Positions 1-9,836 of a stretch of DNA of 64,000 nt are shown in pieces. A model generated the notes under the pieces. That model saw nothing but the letters and a program-made list of their open reading frames with translations, was not told where the DNA came from and made no database searches. Every line of letters starts with the position of its first letter. Positions within the stretch are counted from its first letter, which is position 1. Source of the DNA: Oceanicella actignis (GTDB lineage: Bacteria > Pseudomonadota > Alphaproteobacteria > Rhodobacterales > Rhodobacteraceae); NCBI RefSeq assembly GCF_008124525.1, contig NZ_VNHJ01000003.1, forward strand, positions 248,001 through 312,000, written 5' to 3'. Both the position numbers and the translations under genes were made by a program.

Positions 1-1
1 C

Positions 2-838
<837 letters not shown>

Positions 839-984
839 TCGGCGCGCCGATCGCGGCGCGGCCGACATGCGCCGGGGATAAGGCCGGCCTCGACCGCCGC
901 GCGCGGTCCCATGGGCCCTGCGGCGGACGGCGCGCCGCCCATGGCCGATTGCCGCGCGCGCGCGGGCCTTCTAGAGTTCGGCGC

Positions 985-3297
985 ATGCGCAGCTCCGCCA
1001 CCGCCCGACGCCGCCCGCCGATCCGCCATCCGGCCCTCCGCGCCCTTGCCCGACGCGCGGCGCTGGCCGCGGCGGCGGCGCTTCTGGCCGCCCTGCCCGC
1101 GCGCGCGGCCGAGGCGCCCCCGACGCAAGAGCGCGCCCCCGCCGCGGCGCAGGGCGCGGGCCCCGCCGCGGCGCCGCAGGGCGCGCCGCCCCCCAGCGCG
1201 CGCCCCGCGCCCGCGCACGCGGCGGACGTCGCGCCGGACTTCGCGCCGCCCGCGCAGGCGCTGCGTCCCGAGCAGATGAACGCCTTCGAGCAATGGCATT
1301 ATTTCGAGCGCCTGCGCGCCGTCGCACGCGCCTTCGAGGCGGGCGACGACGCGGCGACGCTGCGCATCCTCGAGGCGATGCTGGCGCGCTATCCGCGCAT
1401 GCAGGCCCTGCACCGCAGCCGCGCGATGCTGCTGGCCGCGCGCGGCGACGCCGAGGGCGCGCTCGAAAGCCTGGCCGCCGCCGCCAGGCTGGGCCTGCGC
1501 GGGCGCGAGACGATCGAGGGCTGGCCGCCCTTCGCCGCGCTTGCCAGGGATGCGCGCATGACGCCGATCCTGGCGCTGCTCGACTCGCCGCCGCCGCCCG
1601 AGGCGCTGCGCGCGCCGCCGCCGCCCGTCGCCGCCCGCCCCGAGGGTCAGGAGCTGCGCCTCGACGCGGCCAACGCGGCCTATGACCGCGAGGCGCACCT
1701 GGTGCGCTACGCGCTGGCGCTGCCGCCGCCCCCGCCCCCGCGCGCGCCCGCCATGATCGTGCGCGGCGACCCGCAGGGCGCGGCGGCCCGCACGGCCAGG
1801 CTCGTCAACCGCCTGTTCGCCGAGGGGCGCGCCGCGGGCAATGCGGGCGATCTTTACGACAACCTCGACCGCGACCACTCGCGCCTGCCGCTCGACATGT
1901 TCCCGCAGCTGACGCGCACGCGCTACGGGCCGGCGGCGCGGGCGGCGATGTTCGACTATTCGCCCCGCAAGCCCGCCGATTTCGGCGCGCCGACCATCGG
2001 CAACTCGTCCACCGCGCGCACATCCGGGGCCTTCTGGCGCTCGATGCCGCGCCTGGCGATGACCGAGCCCGAGGGCGCCGCGCGCGCGGCGCAGGCCTAT
2101 GAGTCGAACCAGCTCTACGTCCATCCCGAGCACAGGGACCACGATCCCTTCTGGGGCGACGTCTTTCCGGCCAACACGCCGCACATGCTGATCAGCCAGG
2201 GCTCGTCGGGTTCGGACCGGCCGCTGCTGCGCGCCCTGGCCGCGGCCCTGGCGGCGCTGCGCCCCCAGACCAAGGCCCTGGCGCGGCGCGAGGGGCTGAT
2301 CGGCCCGACCTTGCAGCTGCTGATCCGCTGGGGGCAGAATCACGTCTCGACCATCGACGACTATCTGAGCGGGCGCGCCCACCCGACCGTGTTCGAGGGC
2401 GACTCGCTCAACCTGCTCAAGATCGCCGGGCGCGCCCAGGCCATCGCCATGGACGCGCTGCCGCCCCTGACGCGCCTGCGCGTCGAGCGCGAAAGCGCCC
2501 CCGCCCCGGGCGTCGAGCTGTTCGGCGACGGGCTGAGCGAGCGGCTCTTCGACACGCCCTCGGCCATCGCGCGGATCTTCCGCGGCACGGCGCGCGAGCG
2601 GCGCATGATCGTCAGCGCCGCCGACACGCGCGACCCGAACGGGCGCAAGCTGCGCTTCAAGTGGGTCCTGCTGCGCGGCGACCCGGACAAGGTGCGCATC
2701 GTCCCGCTCGACCCGGACGGAACGCGCGCCGAGATCGTCGTCGCCTGGCACGAGCGCGTGCCCCCTCCGGGGCGGCCCGACATGGACGGCCAGCGCGTGG
2801 ACATCGGCGTCTTCGCCGACAACGGCGCCATGCACGGCGCGCCCTCGTTCATCTCGATCGCCTTCCCGCCGCGGCAGAAGCGCGTCTATGCCGAGGACGG
2901 GCGCATCCTGTCGGTCGAATACGACGCCGACGAGCTGGCCGAGCGCTACGCCGACCCGATGCTGCACCCCTTGCGCGCCTGGCGCGACGACTACGTTTAC
3001 GACCAACGGGGCCGGCCGCTGGGCTGGCGGCGCAGCTTCGCCGACGGGCGGGTGCAGGACTACACCCGCCACGGCGCGCTGATCGAGGCGCGCGACGCCC
3101 TCGGCCGGCCCGTGCGCGCGCGCGTCATGCGCTATCCCGCCGGCCCGCGCGACAAGCGCTCGGGCATGCGCGCCATCGCCCCCGTCCCGTCCGAGGCCGA
3201 GCTGATCTACGCCTATGACGGCCCCGACGACCGCTACGGCTACGCCGACCCCGCCCCGGCCGGGGCGGGCGAACCCGCCGCAGGGGCGCGCGAATGA
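985..3297 (+). CDS. Large exported protein of unknown function
   Basis: I do not recognise a named family. The ATG at 985 starts an Arg-rich n-region and a hydrophobic Ala/Leu stretch ending PARAAEA, a good Sec signal peptide of about 42 residues. A Pro/Ala linker follows, then helical repeats resembling tetratricopeptides (about residues 95-190) and a second Pro-rich linker. The core (about 290-470) contains striking conserved-looking motifs: YDNLDRDHSRL near 291, GNSSTARTSG near 339, HPEHRDHDPFWGDVFPANTP near 380 and ISQGSSGSDRP. A segment near 545-590 (DPNGRKLRFKWVLLRGDP) resembles a PKD-like beta-sandwich. The C-terminus has short Tyr/Asp/Gly repeats (YDQRGRPLGWRR). There is no membrane anchor after the signal, so it is probably periplasmic or secreted. 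The sequence TAGAGT sits 8-13 bases before the ATG, so the transcript may be leaderless. Confidence 0.75.
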   Translation: MRSSATARRRPPIRHPALRALARRAALAAAAALLAALPARAAEAPPTQERAPAAAQGAGPAAAPQGAPPPSARPAPAHAADVAPDFAPPAQALRPEQMNAFEQWHYFERLRAVARAFEAGDDAATLRILEAMLARYPRMQALHRSRAMLLAARGDAEGALESLAAAARLGLRGRETIEGWPPFAALARDARMTPILALLDSPPPPEALRAPPPPVAARPEGQELRLDAANAAYDREAHLVRYALALPPPPPPRAPAMIVRGDPQGAAARTARLVNRLFAEGRAAGNAGDLYDNLDRDHSRLPLDMFPQLTRTRYGPAARAAMFDYSPRKPADFGAPTIGNSSTARTSGAFWRSMPRLAMTEPEGAARAAQAYESNQLYVHPEHRDHDPFWGDVFPANTPHMLISQGSSGSDRPLLRALAAALAALRPQTKALARREGLIGPTLQLLIRWGQNHVSTIDDYLSGRAHPTVFEGDSLNLLKIAGRAQAIAMDALPPLTRLRVERESAPAPGVELFGDGLSERLFDTPSAIARIFRGTARERRMIVSAADTRDPNGRKLRFKWVLLRGDPDKVRIVPLDPDGTRAEIVVAWHERVPPPGRPDMDGQRVDIGVFADNGAMHGAPSFISIAFPPRQKRVYAEDGRILSVEYDADELAERYADPMLHPLRAWRDDYVYDQRGRPLGWRRSFADGRVQDYTRHGALIEARDALGRPVRARVMRYPAGPRDKRSGMRAIAPVPSEAELIYAYDGPDDRYGYADPAPAGAGEPAAGARE

Positions 3298-3349
3298 GCG
3301 GCCGTCGCGCCGCCCGCCGCGCCGCCGCGCGCACGCGAAGGACCTTCCG

Positions 3350-4279
3350 ATGACCGACCCCCGCTCCGGACCCGACGATCCCCGCCGCGAAGCCGGCCGC
3401 GAGGCCCAGGCCGAATCCGGCGCCGAGGGCCCGCCCGACCGCGCCGTCCCGCCCCCCGTCGACGAAGAGGCCCTGGCGCGCGCCTACGAGGCGGGTCTGG
3501 CGGCCGAGAAGCGCGGCGCGCCGGACGAGGCCGCGCGCTTCTACCGCGAGGCGCTGCGCCTCGATCCGGCCGACCGCTGCGGCGTCTCGGTGCGCCTTGC
3601 GGCCATCGGCCGCGCCGATCCGCCGCCGGGCGCGCCGCCGGCCTATGTCGAGACGCTGTTCGACCAGCATGCCGAGATCTTCGACGCCGCGCTGGTGGGG
3701 GCGCTGTCCTATCGCGCGCCGATGCTGCTGCGCGACCGGCTCGAGCGGCTGGCCCCGGGCCCCTATGCGCGCATGCTGGACCTGGGCTGCGGAACGGGGC
3801 TTGCGGGCGAGGCGCTGCGCGACCTGTGCGCGCGCATCGACGGCGTGGACCTGTCGGCCGGGATGCTCGAGCTGGCCGACGAGCGCGGCGCGTATGACGA
3901 GCTTTACATGGGCGAGGCGGTCGAGTTCCTGCGCGCCCCCGACGAGGCGCCCGAGGACGAGTCGCAATGGGACCTGATCGTGGCGACCGACGTGCTGCCC
4001 TACATGGGCGACGTGGCGCCGCTGCTCGAGGCGGCGGCGGCGGTCGCGGCGCCGGGGGCGGTGCTGGCGCTGACCACCGAAACGCCGCCGCCCGATCTGG
4101 CCCCCGAGCGCGGCTGGCTGGTGGCGCCGAACCATCGCTATGCGCATCGCGAATCCTACCTGCGCGCCGCCCTCGCCGAAGCGGGCTTCAGCCCCTTCCA
4201 TGTCGAGGACATCGTCGTGCGCACCAATGAGGGCCGCCCCGAGCCGGGGCAGCTGTTTCTCGCCCGCCGCGAGGGCTGA
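3350..4279 (+). CDS. SAM-dependent methyltransferase with N-terminal TPR-like segment
   Basis: The protein is 309 aa. A charged, disordered N-terminus is followed by one or two TPR-like helices (about 40-75, ARAYEAGLAAEKRGAPDEA), then a class I methyltransferase domain. Motif I is MLDLGCGTGLAGEAL near residue 143, with an acidic residue at the end of the next strand (RIDGVDLSAGML) for the SAM ribose. The later motif DLIVATDVLPYMGD corresponds to motif II/post I. This TPR-methyltransferase type is common in alphaproteobacteria and its substrate is not known. An AAGGA sequence about 8 bases before the ATG supports this start over longer in-frame options. It lies 52 bases after the unknown exported protein and 29 before the serine hydrolase, so the three may share a transcript. 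Confidence 0.85.
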   Translation: MTDPRSGPDDPRREAGREAQAESGAEGPPDRAVPPPVDEEALARAYEAGLAAEKRGAPDEAARFYREALRLDPADRCGVSVRLAAIGRADPPPGAPPAYVETLFDQHAEIFDAALVGALSYRAPMLLRDRLERLAPGPYARMLDLGCGTGLAGEALRDLCARIDGVDLSAGMLELADERGAYDELYMGEAVEFLRAPDEAPEDESQWDLIVATDVLPYMGDVAPLLEAAAAVAAPGAVLALTTETPPPDLAPERGWLVAPNHRYAHRESYLRAALAEAGFSPFHVEDIVVRTNEGRPEPGQLFLARREG

Positions 4280-4308
4280 TCCCCTTTTCATCCGCCAAGG
4301 AGACCCCG

Positions 4309-5493
4309 ATGACCCCGCGACTTGACCGCCGCATGCTGGAGCTTCTCGACGCGCGCATGGCCGACTGGACGGCGCGCGGCCGCTATGGCGGCATCGAGTG
4401 GCTGATCGCCGACCCCGACGGCGCGCCCCTGCACGCCGGCCGCGCCGGCGCGCGCGAGATCGGCGGCGCGCCCATGCCCGCGGCGCCCATCTACCGCATC
4501 TATTCGATGACCAAGCCCATCGTCTCGATCGCGGCCATGCAGCTGGTCGAGGAATGCCGCCTGCGCCTGCACGAGCCCATCGCGCGCTGGCTGCCCGAAT
4601 TCGCCCGCATGCAGGTGCGCGGCCCCGACGGCGCGCTGCGCCCGGCCGAGCGGCAGATCACGGTGCTGCACCTGCTCACGCACATGGCGGGGCTGTTCTA
4701 CGGCTTCCGCGGCGAGCCGCTCGAGAAGGAGTTCGCCGCCACCGGCTTTCTCGACGCCGCCGTGCCGCTGCGCGAGGCGGTGCGGGCGCTGGCGGCGCTG
4801 CCGCTGGATTTCGAGCCCGGCTGCGGCTGGCGCTATTCGGCGGCGACCGACGTGCTGGGCGCGCTGCTCGAGGAAATCGAGCAAGAGCCCCTGCCCAACA
4901 TCCTGCGCCGGCGGGTGCTGGGGCCGCTGGGCATGGCCGAGACCGGCTACTTCGTGCCCGAGGCCGAGCGCGGCCGGATCATGGGCATGCATCTGGGCCG
5001 CGACAAGGAAACGGGCGCGGCGCGGGTCATCGACGTCTCGCGCGCCTATCCCGCCGACCGGCCGGATTTCGCGCGCGGCGGGCACGGGCTGTTCTCGACG
5101 CTCGAGGATTACGCGCGCTTCTCGGGCGCGCTGCTGCGCCTGGCGATGGGGCGCGGACCGCAGCCCGGGCTGGTGGGGCGGCGGACGCTCGAATACATGA
5201 CGGCCAATCACGTGCCCGAGCGCTTCCTGCCCCTGCGGCTCGAGATCCTGGATGAAAGCGCGCATCCGGGGCTGGGCGGCTATGGCTTCGGACTGGGCTT
5301 TCGCCGCGCGCTGGGGCCGCAGGGGCGGCGCATCCTGGCGGTCGAGGGCGAGTTCGGCTGGTCCGGCGCGGCCGAGACCTGGTTCACCGTCGATCCCGCA
5401 TCGGGCCTGCACGCGCTGGTCATGGCCCAGAACCTGGACTGGCCGGGCGCGAGCGAGGATTTCCAGACCATGCTGACCGCCGCCCTGACCTGA
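4309..5493 (+). CDS. Serine beta-lactamase-fold hydrolase (class C / EstB-like)
   Basis: This 394-aa protein belongs to the penicillin-binding-protein/class C beta-lactamase superfamily. The catalytic tetrad S-x-x-K is SMTK at about residue 66, the Tyr motif is YSA near 176, and HGLFST near 259 takes the place of the third (KTG-like) element, as in esterases such as EstB. No signal peptide is visible, so a cytoplasmic esterase or hydrolase is more likely than an antibiotic-resistance enzyme. An AAGGAG ribosome site lies 5-6 bases before the ATG. The natural substrate cannot be read from sequence. Confidence 0.88.
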   Translation: MTPRLDRRMLELLDARMADWTARGRYGGIEWLIADPDGAPLHAGRAGAREIGGAPMPAAPIYRIYSMTKPIVSIAAMQLVEECRLRLHEPIARWLPEFARMQVRGPDGALRPAERQITVLHLLTHMAGLFYGFRGEPLEKEFAATGFLDAAVPLREAVRALAALPLDFEPGCGWRYSAATDVLGALLEEIEQEPLPNILRRRVLGPLGMAETGYFVPEAERGRIMGMHLGRDKETGAARVIDVSRAYPADRPDFARGGHGLFSTLEDYARFSGALLRLAMGRGPQPGLVGRRTLEYMTANHVPERFLPLRLEILDESAHPGLGGYGFGLGFRRALGPQGRRILAVEGEFGWSGAAETWFTVDPASGLHALVMAQNLDWPGASEDFQTMLTAALT

Positions 5494-5590
5494 GCGCGCA
5501 AGGCGCCCACGCCCCGGCCGCGCAAGGGGCCGTCGCCGCCCGGGCCCGGCGAGCCCGCAAGACGGGCCGCGGCCCGCCCGGATCAGGCGG

Positions 5591-5805
5591 ACCCGCAAGG
5601 CTGGCCGGGGCGTCGGCGGCATCTCGCCAACCCGCTGGGCGGGCCGGGACGCCTGCCGCATCTCGCCAGCCCGCAAAGGCGGGCCGGAGGCGTCGGCGGC
5701 GCCTCGCCAACCCGCAGGGCGGGCCGGGGCGTTTGCCGCATCTCGCGTACCCGCAAGGCTGGCCGGGGCGTCGGCCGCATCTCGCCGATCCGCAAGGCGG
5801 GCCGC
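5591..5805. repeat. Tandem repeat, about 5.5 units of 39 bp
   Basis: Units begin at 5592, 5631, 5670, 5711, 5750 and 5789 (periods 39, 39, 41, 39, 39). Each starts with CCCGCAAGGCGGGCC or a close variant, itself a small hairpin, and ends with GCATCTCGCCA. The array fills most of the 593-bp gap between the serine hydrolase and recO. No gene is visible in the rest of that gap (5494-5590 and 5806-6086). Confidence 0.9.
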
Positions 5806-6086
5806 CACGCCGCCGAGACGGCGCGGGCCCCGAATGCAGGCGCTTTCCCGACCGTCCCCGGCCATCCCCGGCGGGCCCGCAGGCGCCGGCGCCCTCGCCC
5901 GCGCCGCCCCTTGCGCCGCGCGCCTTGTCCCGAGGGCGCGCCGGCGCCCCTTGCCGGGGGCGGCGCGCCGCTCTTGCCCGATCGCCGCCTTGCGCCTGCC
6001 CGGGCGCGAGCGCCCGCGCCGCCTGTCGCGCGCGCCGCCCCGCGCCGGCCCTTTCGCCGCGCGCCCGGGCGCGCTAACCCTGCTCC

Positions 6087-6797
6087 ATGGAGTGGCGGGA
6101 CGAAGGCATGCTGTTGACGGTGCGCCGCCTTGGCGAGGGGGGCGCGCTGCTCGAGGCGTTCACCGCCGCCCATGGCCGCCATGCGGGCGTCGCGCCCGGG
6201 GGCGGCTCGCGGCGCATGGCGCCGCTGCTGCAGCCCGGCGCGCAGCTGGACCTGGTCTGGCGGGCGCGGCTCGAAAGCCATACGGGAACCTATCGCGCCG
6301 AGCTCATCCGCTCGCGCGCGGCGGCGATCATGTCGGACGGGCGCGCCCTTGCGGCGATGCAGGCGGCGGCGGCGCTGCTGCGCTGGCTGCCCGAGCGCGA
6401 GCCGCACCCGGCCCTTTACGCCCGCACGATCGAGATGGCCGACGCGCTGGGCGCCGATCCCGACTGGCCGCGCCGCTACGCGGCGTGGGAGCTGGCGCTG
6501 CTGGCCGAGCTGGGATTCGGCCTCGACCTCGAGCGCTGCGCGCTGACCGGCGCGCGCGAGGATCTGGCCTGGATCTCGCCGCGCACGGGACGAGCGGTCA
6601 CGCGCGCGGCCGGCGCGCCCTGGGCCGATCGGCTGCTGCCGCTGCCGCCCTTCTTTCTGGGCCTGCCCGGAGGCGACGCGGCCGAGGGGCTGCGGGTGAC
6701 GGGGCATTTCCTGGGCGCGCACGCCGCCGCGGCCTTCGGCCACAAGGGCCTGCCGCCGGCGCGCGCGCGCCTTGCGCAGATCTTCGCCGCCGGCTGA
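6087..6797 (+). CDS. recO: DNA repair protein RecO
   Basis: RecO (236 aa, usual length about 240) loads RecA onto single-stranded DNA with RecR in the RecFOR pathway. The N-terminal OB fold is recognisable (WRDEGMLLTVRRLGEGGALLE, then VWRARLESHTGTYRAEL), followed by the helical domain (YARTIEMADALG and LALLAELGFGLDLERCALTG). The single Cys in ERCALTG and the absence of others suggest that the zinc-finger cysteines found in some RecO proteins are not retained. TAACCC lies 7-12 bases before the ATG without a ribosome site, which fits a leaderless transcript. It stands alone, after the repeat array. Confidence 0.93.
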   Translation: MEWRDEGMLLTVRRLGEGGALLEAFTAAHGRHAGVAPGGGSRRMAPLLQPGAQLDLVWRARLESHTGTYRAELIRSRAAAIMSDGRALAAMQAAAALLRWLPEREPHPALYARTIEMADALGADPDWPRRYAAWELALLAELGFGLDLERCALTGAREDLAWISPRTGRAVTRAAGAPWADRLLPLPPFFLGLPGGDAAEGLRVTGHFLGAHAAAAFGHKGLPPARARLAQIFAAG

Positions 6798-7507
6798 GGC
6801 GCAGGCGCCGCACGGCCCGCCGCAGGCGCCGCGGCGCCGGGGGCCTGACGAGCCCCCCGGCGGGCGCATGGCCCGTGGGCCGCGCCGCTTGCCGCGGGGC
6901 ATGGGCGACAGGCTCGGCGCCGATGCGAAGGCGGCCGGATTCGCAATCGTCTTCGCAACCATCCGCCCACCGCGAAGCGGCGAGGCGCCGCGCGCCCTTG
7001 CCGGCCCGCCGCGCGCCAGGCGGCGCAACCCGGCCAAGCCGCCGCTGCGCATCCCTCTCGCCCAGCGGCGCGCCAAGGGGCGCAGCCCGCCCACGGCCCC
7101 GCCGCGCGTCCCTCTCACCCGGCGGCGCCCGGCCCCGACCAGGCGCCGCACCGCGGGACAGGCGCAGCCCAGCCGCATCCGCCCGCCCTTTTCGCGCGAC
7201 GGCGGGCGGGCGGGCGCGCCGCCAGGCCGAAACGCCGCGCATCTTCCTTTCACCCGCCGCCGCGGGGAAGCGCAGCCAAGGGGCCGCCGCGCGCCGCCCG
7301 GCCCCAGGGGCGCGCGACGGAGGCAGGCCGGCCCCAGCAGCCCGGCCCCGGCCCCGCCGCCGGGGCCAGACCGCGCGCGCCGCCCGCAGGCTCGACGAAT
7401 TCCGCCCCCGTTCCGCCGCTTCGCGCCTGTTCCTCGGGCCCCGATGACGCTACATCTGCCCTCGCGCGCCCGCCGCGCGCCCGACCCCACGCAGGAAGGA
7501 ATCACGC
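6798..7507. other. 710 bp with no recognisable gene; degenerate short repeats
   Basis: No credible coding frame was found; the long frames here have shadow-like Arg/Ala/Pro composition. Two related 28-bp segments lie at 7044-7071 and 7101-7128 (core CCCTCTCnCCCrGCGGCGC), with a weaker third copy near 7235-7260. The last 30 bases hold the ribosome site (GCAGGAAGGA) of the next gene. Confidence 0.6.
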
Positions 7508-9592
7508 ATGACCGCCCCCGCCGATCCCGACGCCCCGCAGGACAAGGCTCGCGCCCAGGACGCGCTGGTCGTGTTCACGCCCTCGGGCAAACGTGGACGC
7601 TTTGCGCTGGGCACGCCGATCCTGACGGCGGCGCGCCAGCTGGGCGTCGATCTCGATTCGGTCTGCGGCGGGCGCGGCATCTGCTCGAAATGCCAGGTCG
7701 CGCCCAGCTTCGGCGCCTTCCCCAAGCTGGGCGTCGAGGTGCGCGAGGACGCGCTCAGCCCCTGGAACCAGGTCGAGGAGCGCTACCGCGCCAAGCGCGG
7801 CCTTGCGCCTGGGCGACGCCTGGGCTGCCAGGCGCGGGTGATGGGCGACGTGGTCATCGACGTGCCGCCCGAAAGCCAGGTCCACAAGCAGGTGGTGCGC
7901 AAGCGCGCCGAAGCGCGCGAGATCGTGCTCGACCCCGCCACGCGGCTCTACTACGTCGAGGTCCCCGAGCCCGACATGCACAACCCCAAGGGCGACATGG
8001 AGCGCCTGCGCGACGCGCTGGCCGAACAGTGGGGCCTGGCGCATGCGCAGGGCGATCTGCGCACCCTGCAGGGGCTGCAGGCGGCGCTGCGGGCGGGCGA
8101 GTGGAAGGTGACGGTCGCCGTCCATCAGGGCGCGCAGACCGGCGGCGCGCGCATCATGCAGGTCTGGCCCGGCTATCACGAGGGGCCGATCCTGGGCGTG
8201 GCCTTCGACGTCGGCTCGACCACCATCGCCGGGCACATGGTCGATCTGGCCAGCGGCCAGGTGCTGGCCTCGTCGGGGCTCATGAACCCGCAGATCCGCT
8301 TCGGCGAGGATCTGATGTCGCGCGTCTCCTACGCCATGATGAACCCCGGCGGCGCGGCCGAGATGACCCGCGCCGTGCGCGAGGCCCTCAACGCCCTGAT
8401 CGGCCAGCTCTGCGCCGAGGCGCGCGCCGACCGCGGCGCGGTGCTCGAGGGGGTGATCGTCGGCAATCCGGTGATGCACCATCTGCTGCTGGGCATCGAC
8501 CCGCGCGAGCTGGGCTGGGCGCCCTTCGCCCTGGCCACCTCGGATTCCATGGAGCTCTGGGCCGCCGAGATCGACCTCGAGATGCACCCCGACGCGCGCC
8601 TTTACATCCTGCCCTGCATCGCCGGGCATGTGGGCGCGGATGCGGCGGCGGTGGTGCTGTCCGAGGCGCCGCACCAGTCCGACGACCTGGTGCTGATCGT
8701 CGATGTGGGCACCAACGCCGAGATCATCCTGGGCGACCGGCGCCGGCTGCTGGCGTGCTCGTCGCCCACGGGGCCGGCCTTCGAGGGCGCGCAGATCTCG
8801 GCCGGCCAGCGCGCCGCCCCGGGCGCGATCGAGCGCGTGCGCATCGACCCGCAGACCAAGGAGCCGCGCTTTCGCGTCATCGGCTCGGATCTGTGGTCCG
8901 ACGCGCCGGACTTCGACGGGCGGTCGGTCACGGGGATCTGCGGCTCGGGCATCATCGAGGCGGTGGCCGAGATGCGCATGGCCGGCATCATCGACGAGGA
9001 CGGGGCCATCGGCTCGGCCGAGGCGACGGGCAGCGCGCGCTGCGTGCCCGACGGGCGCACCCATGCCTATGTCCTGCACGACGCCTCGGCCGAGGGCGGG
9101 CCGCGCATCCTGGTCACCCAGGCCGATGTGCGCGCCATCCAGCTGGCCAAGGCGGCGCTGACCGCCGGCGCGCAGCTGCTGATGGACAAGATGGGCGTCG
9201 AGAAGGTGGATCGCGTGGTGCTGGCGGGGGCCTTCGGCGCCCATATCTCGCCGCTGCACGCGCTGGTGCTGGGCATGACGCCCGACTGCCCGGTCGAGAA
9301 GATCACCTCGGCGGGCAACGCGGCGGGCACGGGCGCGCGCATCGCGCTGCTCAACGCCGCCGCGCGGCGCGAGATCGAGACCGTGGTGCGCCGGATCGAG
9401 AAAGTCGAGACCGCCGTCGAGCCCCGCTTTCAGGAGCATTTCGTCAACGCGATCGCCATTCCCAACAAGGCCGCGCCCTATCCCGAGCTGGCCAAGGCGG
9501 TCACGCTGCCCAATCCGCGCTTCGGCGCCGGCGCCGATGGCGAAGGCGGCAGCGAGGGCGGCCGCCGCCGGCGCCGGCGCCCGCGCGGCTGA
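7508..9592 (+). CDS. Ferredoxin/ASKHA-domain corrinoid-protein activator (RACo-like, DUF4445)
   Basis: The 694-aa protein matches the architecture of reductive activators of corrinoid methyltransferases. An N-terminal plant-type 2Fe-2S ferredoxin has C53-GGRGI-C59-SK-C62 and a fourth Cys near 104 (RLGCQARV). A linker follows, then an ASKHA ATPase-like region starting GVAFDVGSTTIAGHMVDL, with LIVDVGTNAEIILGD, TGPAFEGAQIS, GICGSGIIEAV and LAGAFGAHIS. In the family, ATP-driven electron transfer returns oxidised Co(II) corrinoid to Co(I). The C-terminus is a basic Arg tail ([11 protein letters not shown]), unusual for the family. No corrinoid protein or methyltransferase is visible nearby, so it is an orphan here and its partner must be elsewhere. 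A GGAAGGA site precedes the ATG. Confidence 0.9.
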   Translation: MTAPADPDAPQDKARAQDALVVFTPSGKRGRFALGTPILTAARQLGVDLDSVCGGRGICSKCQVAPSFGAFPKLGVEVREDALSPWNQVEERYRAKRGLAPGRRLGCQARVMGDVVIDVPPESQVHKQVVRKRAEAREIVLDPATRLYYVEVPEPDMHNPKGDMERLRDALAEQWGLAHAQGDLRTLQGLQAALRAGEWKVTVAVHQGAQTGGARIMQVWPGYHEGPILGVAFDVGSTTIAGHMVDLASGQVLASSGLMNPQIRFGEDLMSRVSYAMMNPGGAAEMTRAVREALNALIGQLCAEARADRGAVLEGVIVGNPVMHHLLLGIDPRELGWAPFALATSDSMELWAAEIDLEMHPDARLYILPCIAGHVGADAAAVVLSEAPHQSDDLVLIVDVGTNAEIILGDRRRLLACSSPTGPAFEGAQISAGQRAAPGAIERVRIDPQTKEPRFRVIGSDLWSDAPDFDGRSVTGICGSGIIEAVAEMRMAGIIDEDGAIGSAEATGSARCVPDGRTHAYVLHDASAEGGPRILVTQADVRAIQLAKAALTAGAQLLMDKMGVEKVDRVVLAGAFGAHISPLHALVLGMTPDCPVEKITSAGNAAGTGARIALLNAAARREIETVVRRIEKVETAVEPRFQEHFVNAIAIPNKAAPYPELAKAVTLPNPRFGAGADGEGGSEGGRRRRRRPRG

Positions 9593-9651
9593 CGTCGCGG
9601 GCCCGCGCAAGCGCCCGGCGCGGCGTAGGCAGGGCTGCGCCGCGCGTCGCG

Positions 9652-9744
9652 TCAGAAAGCCGCCTTCGAGCGCGGTCAGGTGCAGTTCAGAGACAAGGGG
9701 CGGCGCAGGGCCGCGCAGCGCAGGGCGCCGACAAGGGGCGGCGC
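9652..9744. repeat. Short direct repeats after the activase gene
   Basis: The 15-mer GACAAGGGGCGGCGC occurs exactly at 9692-9706 and 9730-9744. In addition, 9652-9680 is a near copy (about 24 of 28 bases) of 9837-9864, the last codons and stop of the rhodanese gene. The segment is otherwise empty (9593-9836). Confidence 0.7.
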
Positions 9745-9836
9745 TTGCGCGATCAGGCGCAGCCTGCACTCCCGCGCCAGGCATGCGCCGCCGCGACGGG
9801 CGCGGCGCAGGCACGGCGGCGCGGCGCGGCGCGCGC

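Noticed and set aside
4309-5493. Beta-lactamase resistance gene
   Set aside because: No signal peptide and an HGLFST motif in place of KTG point to an esterase-like member.
5591-5805. CRISPR array
   Set aside because: The repeats follow one another without unique spacers; period and content are those of a simple tandem repeat.
5733-6077. Frames through the 39-bp repeat read as a repeat protein
   Set aside because: Both strands stay open only because the unit is a multiple of three. No ribosome site, start context or conserved motif supports translation.
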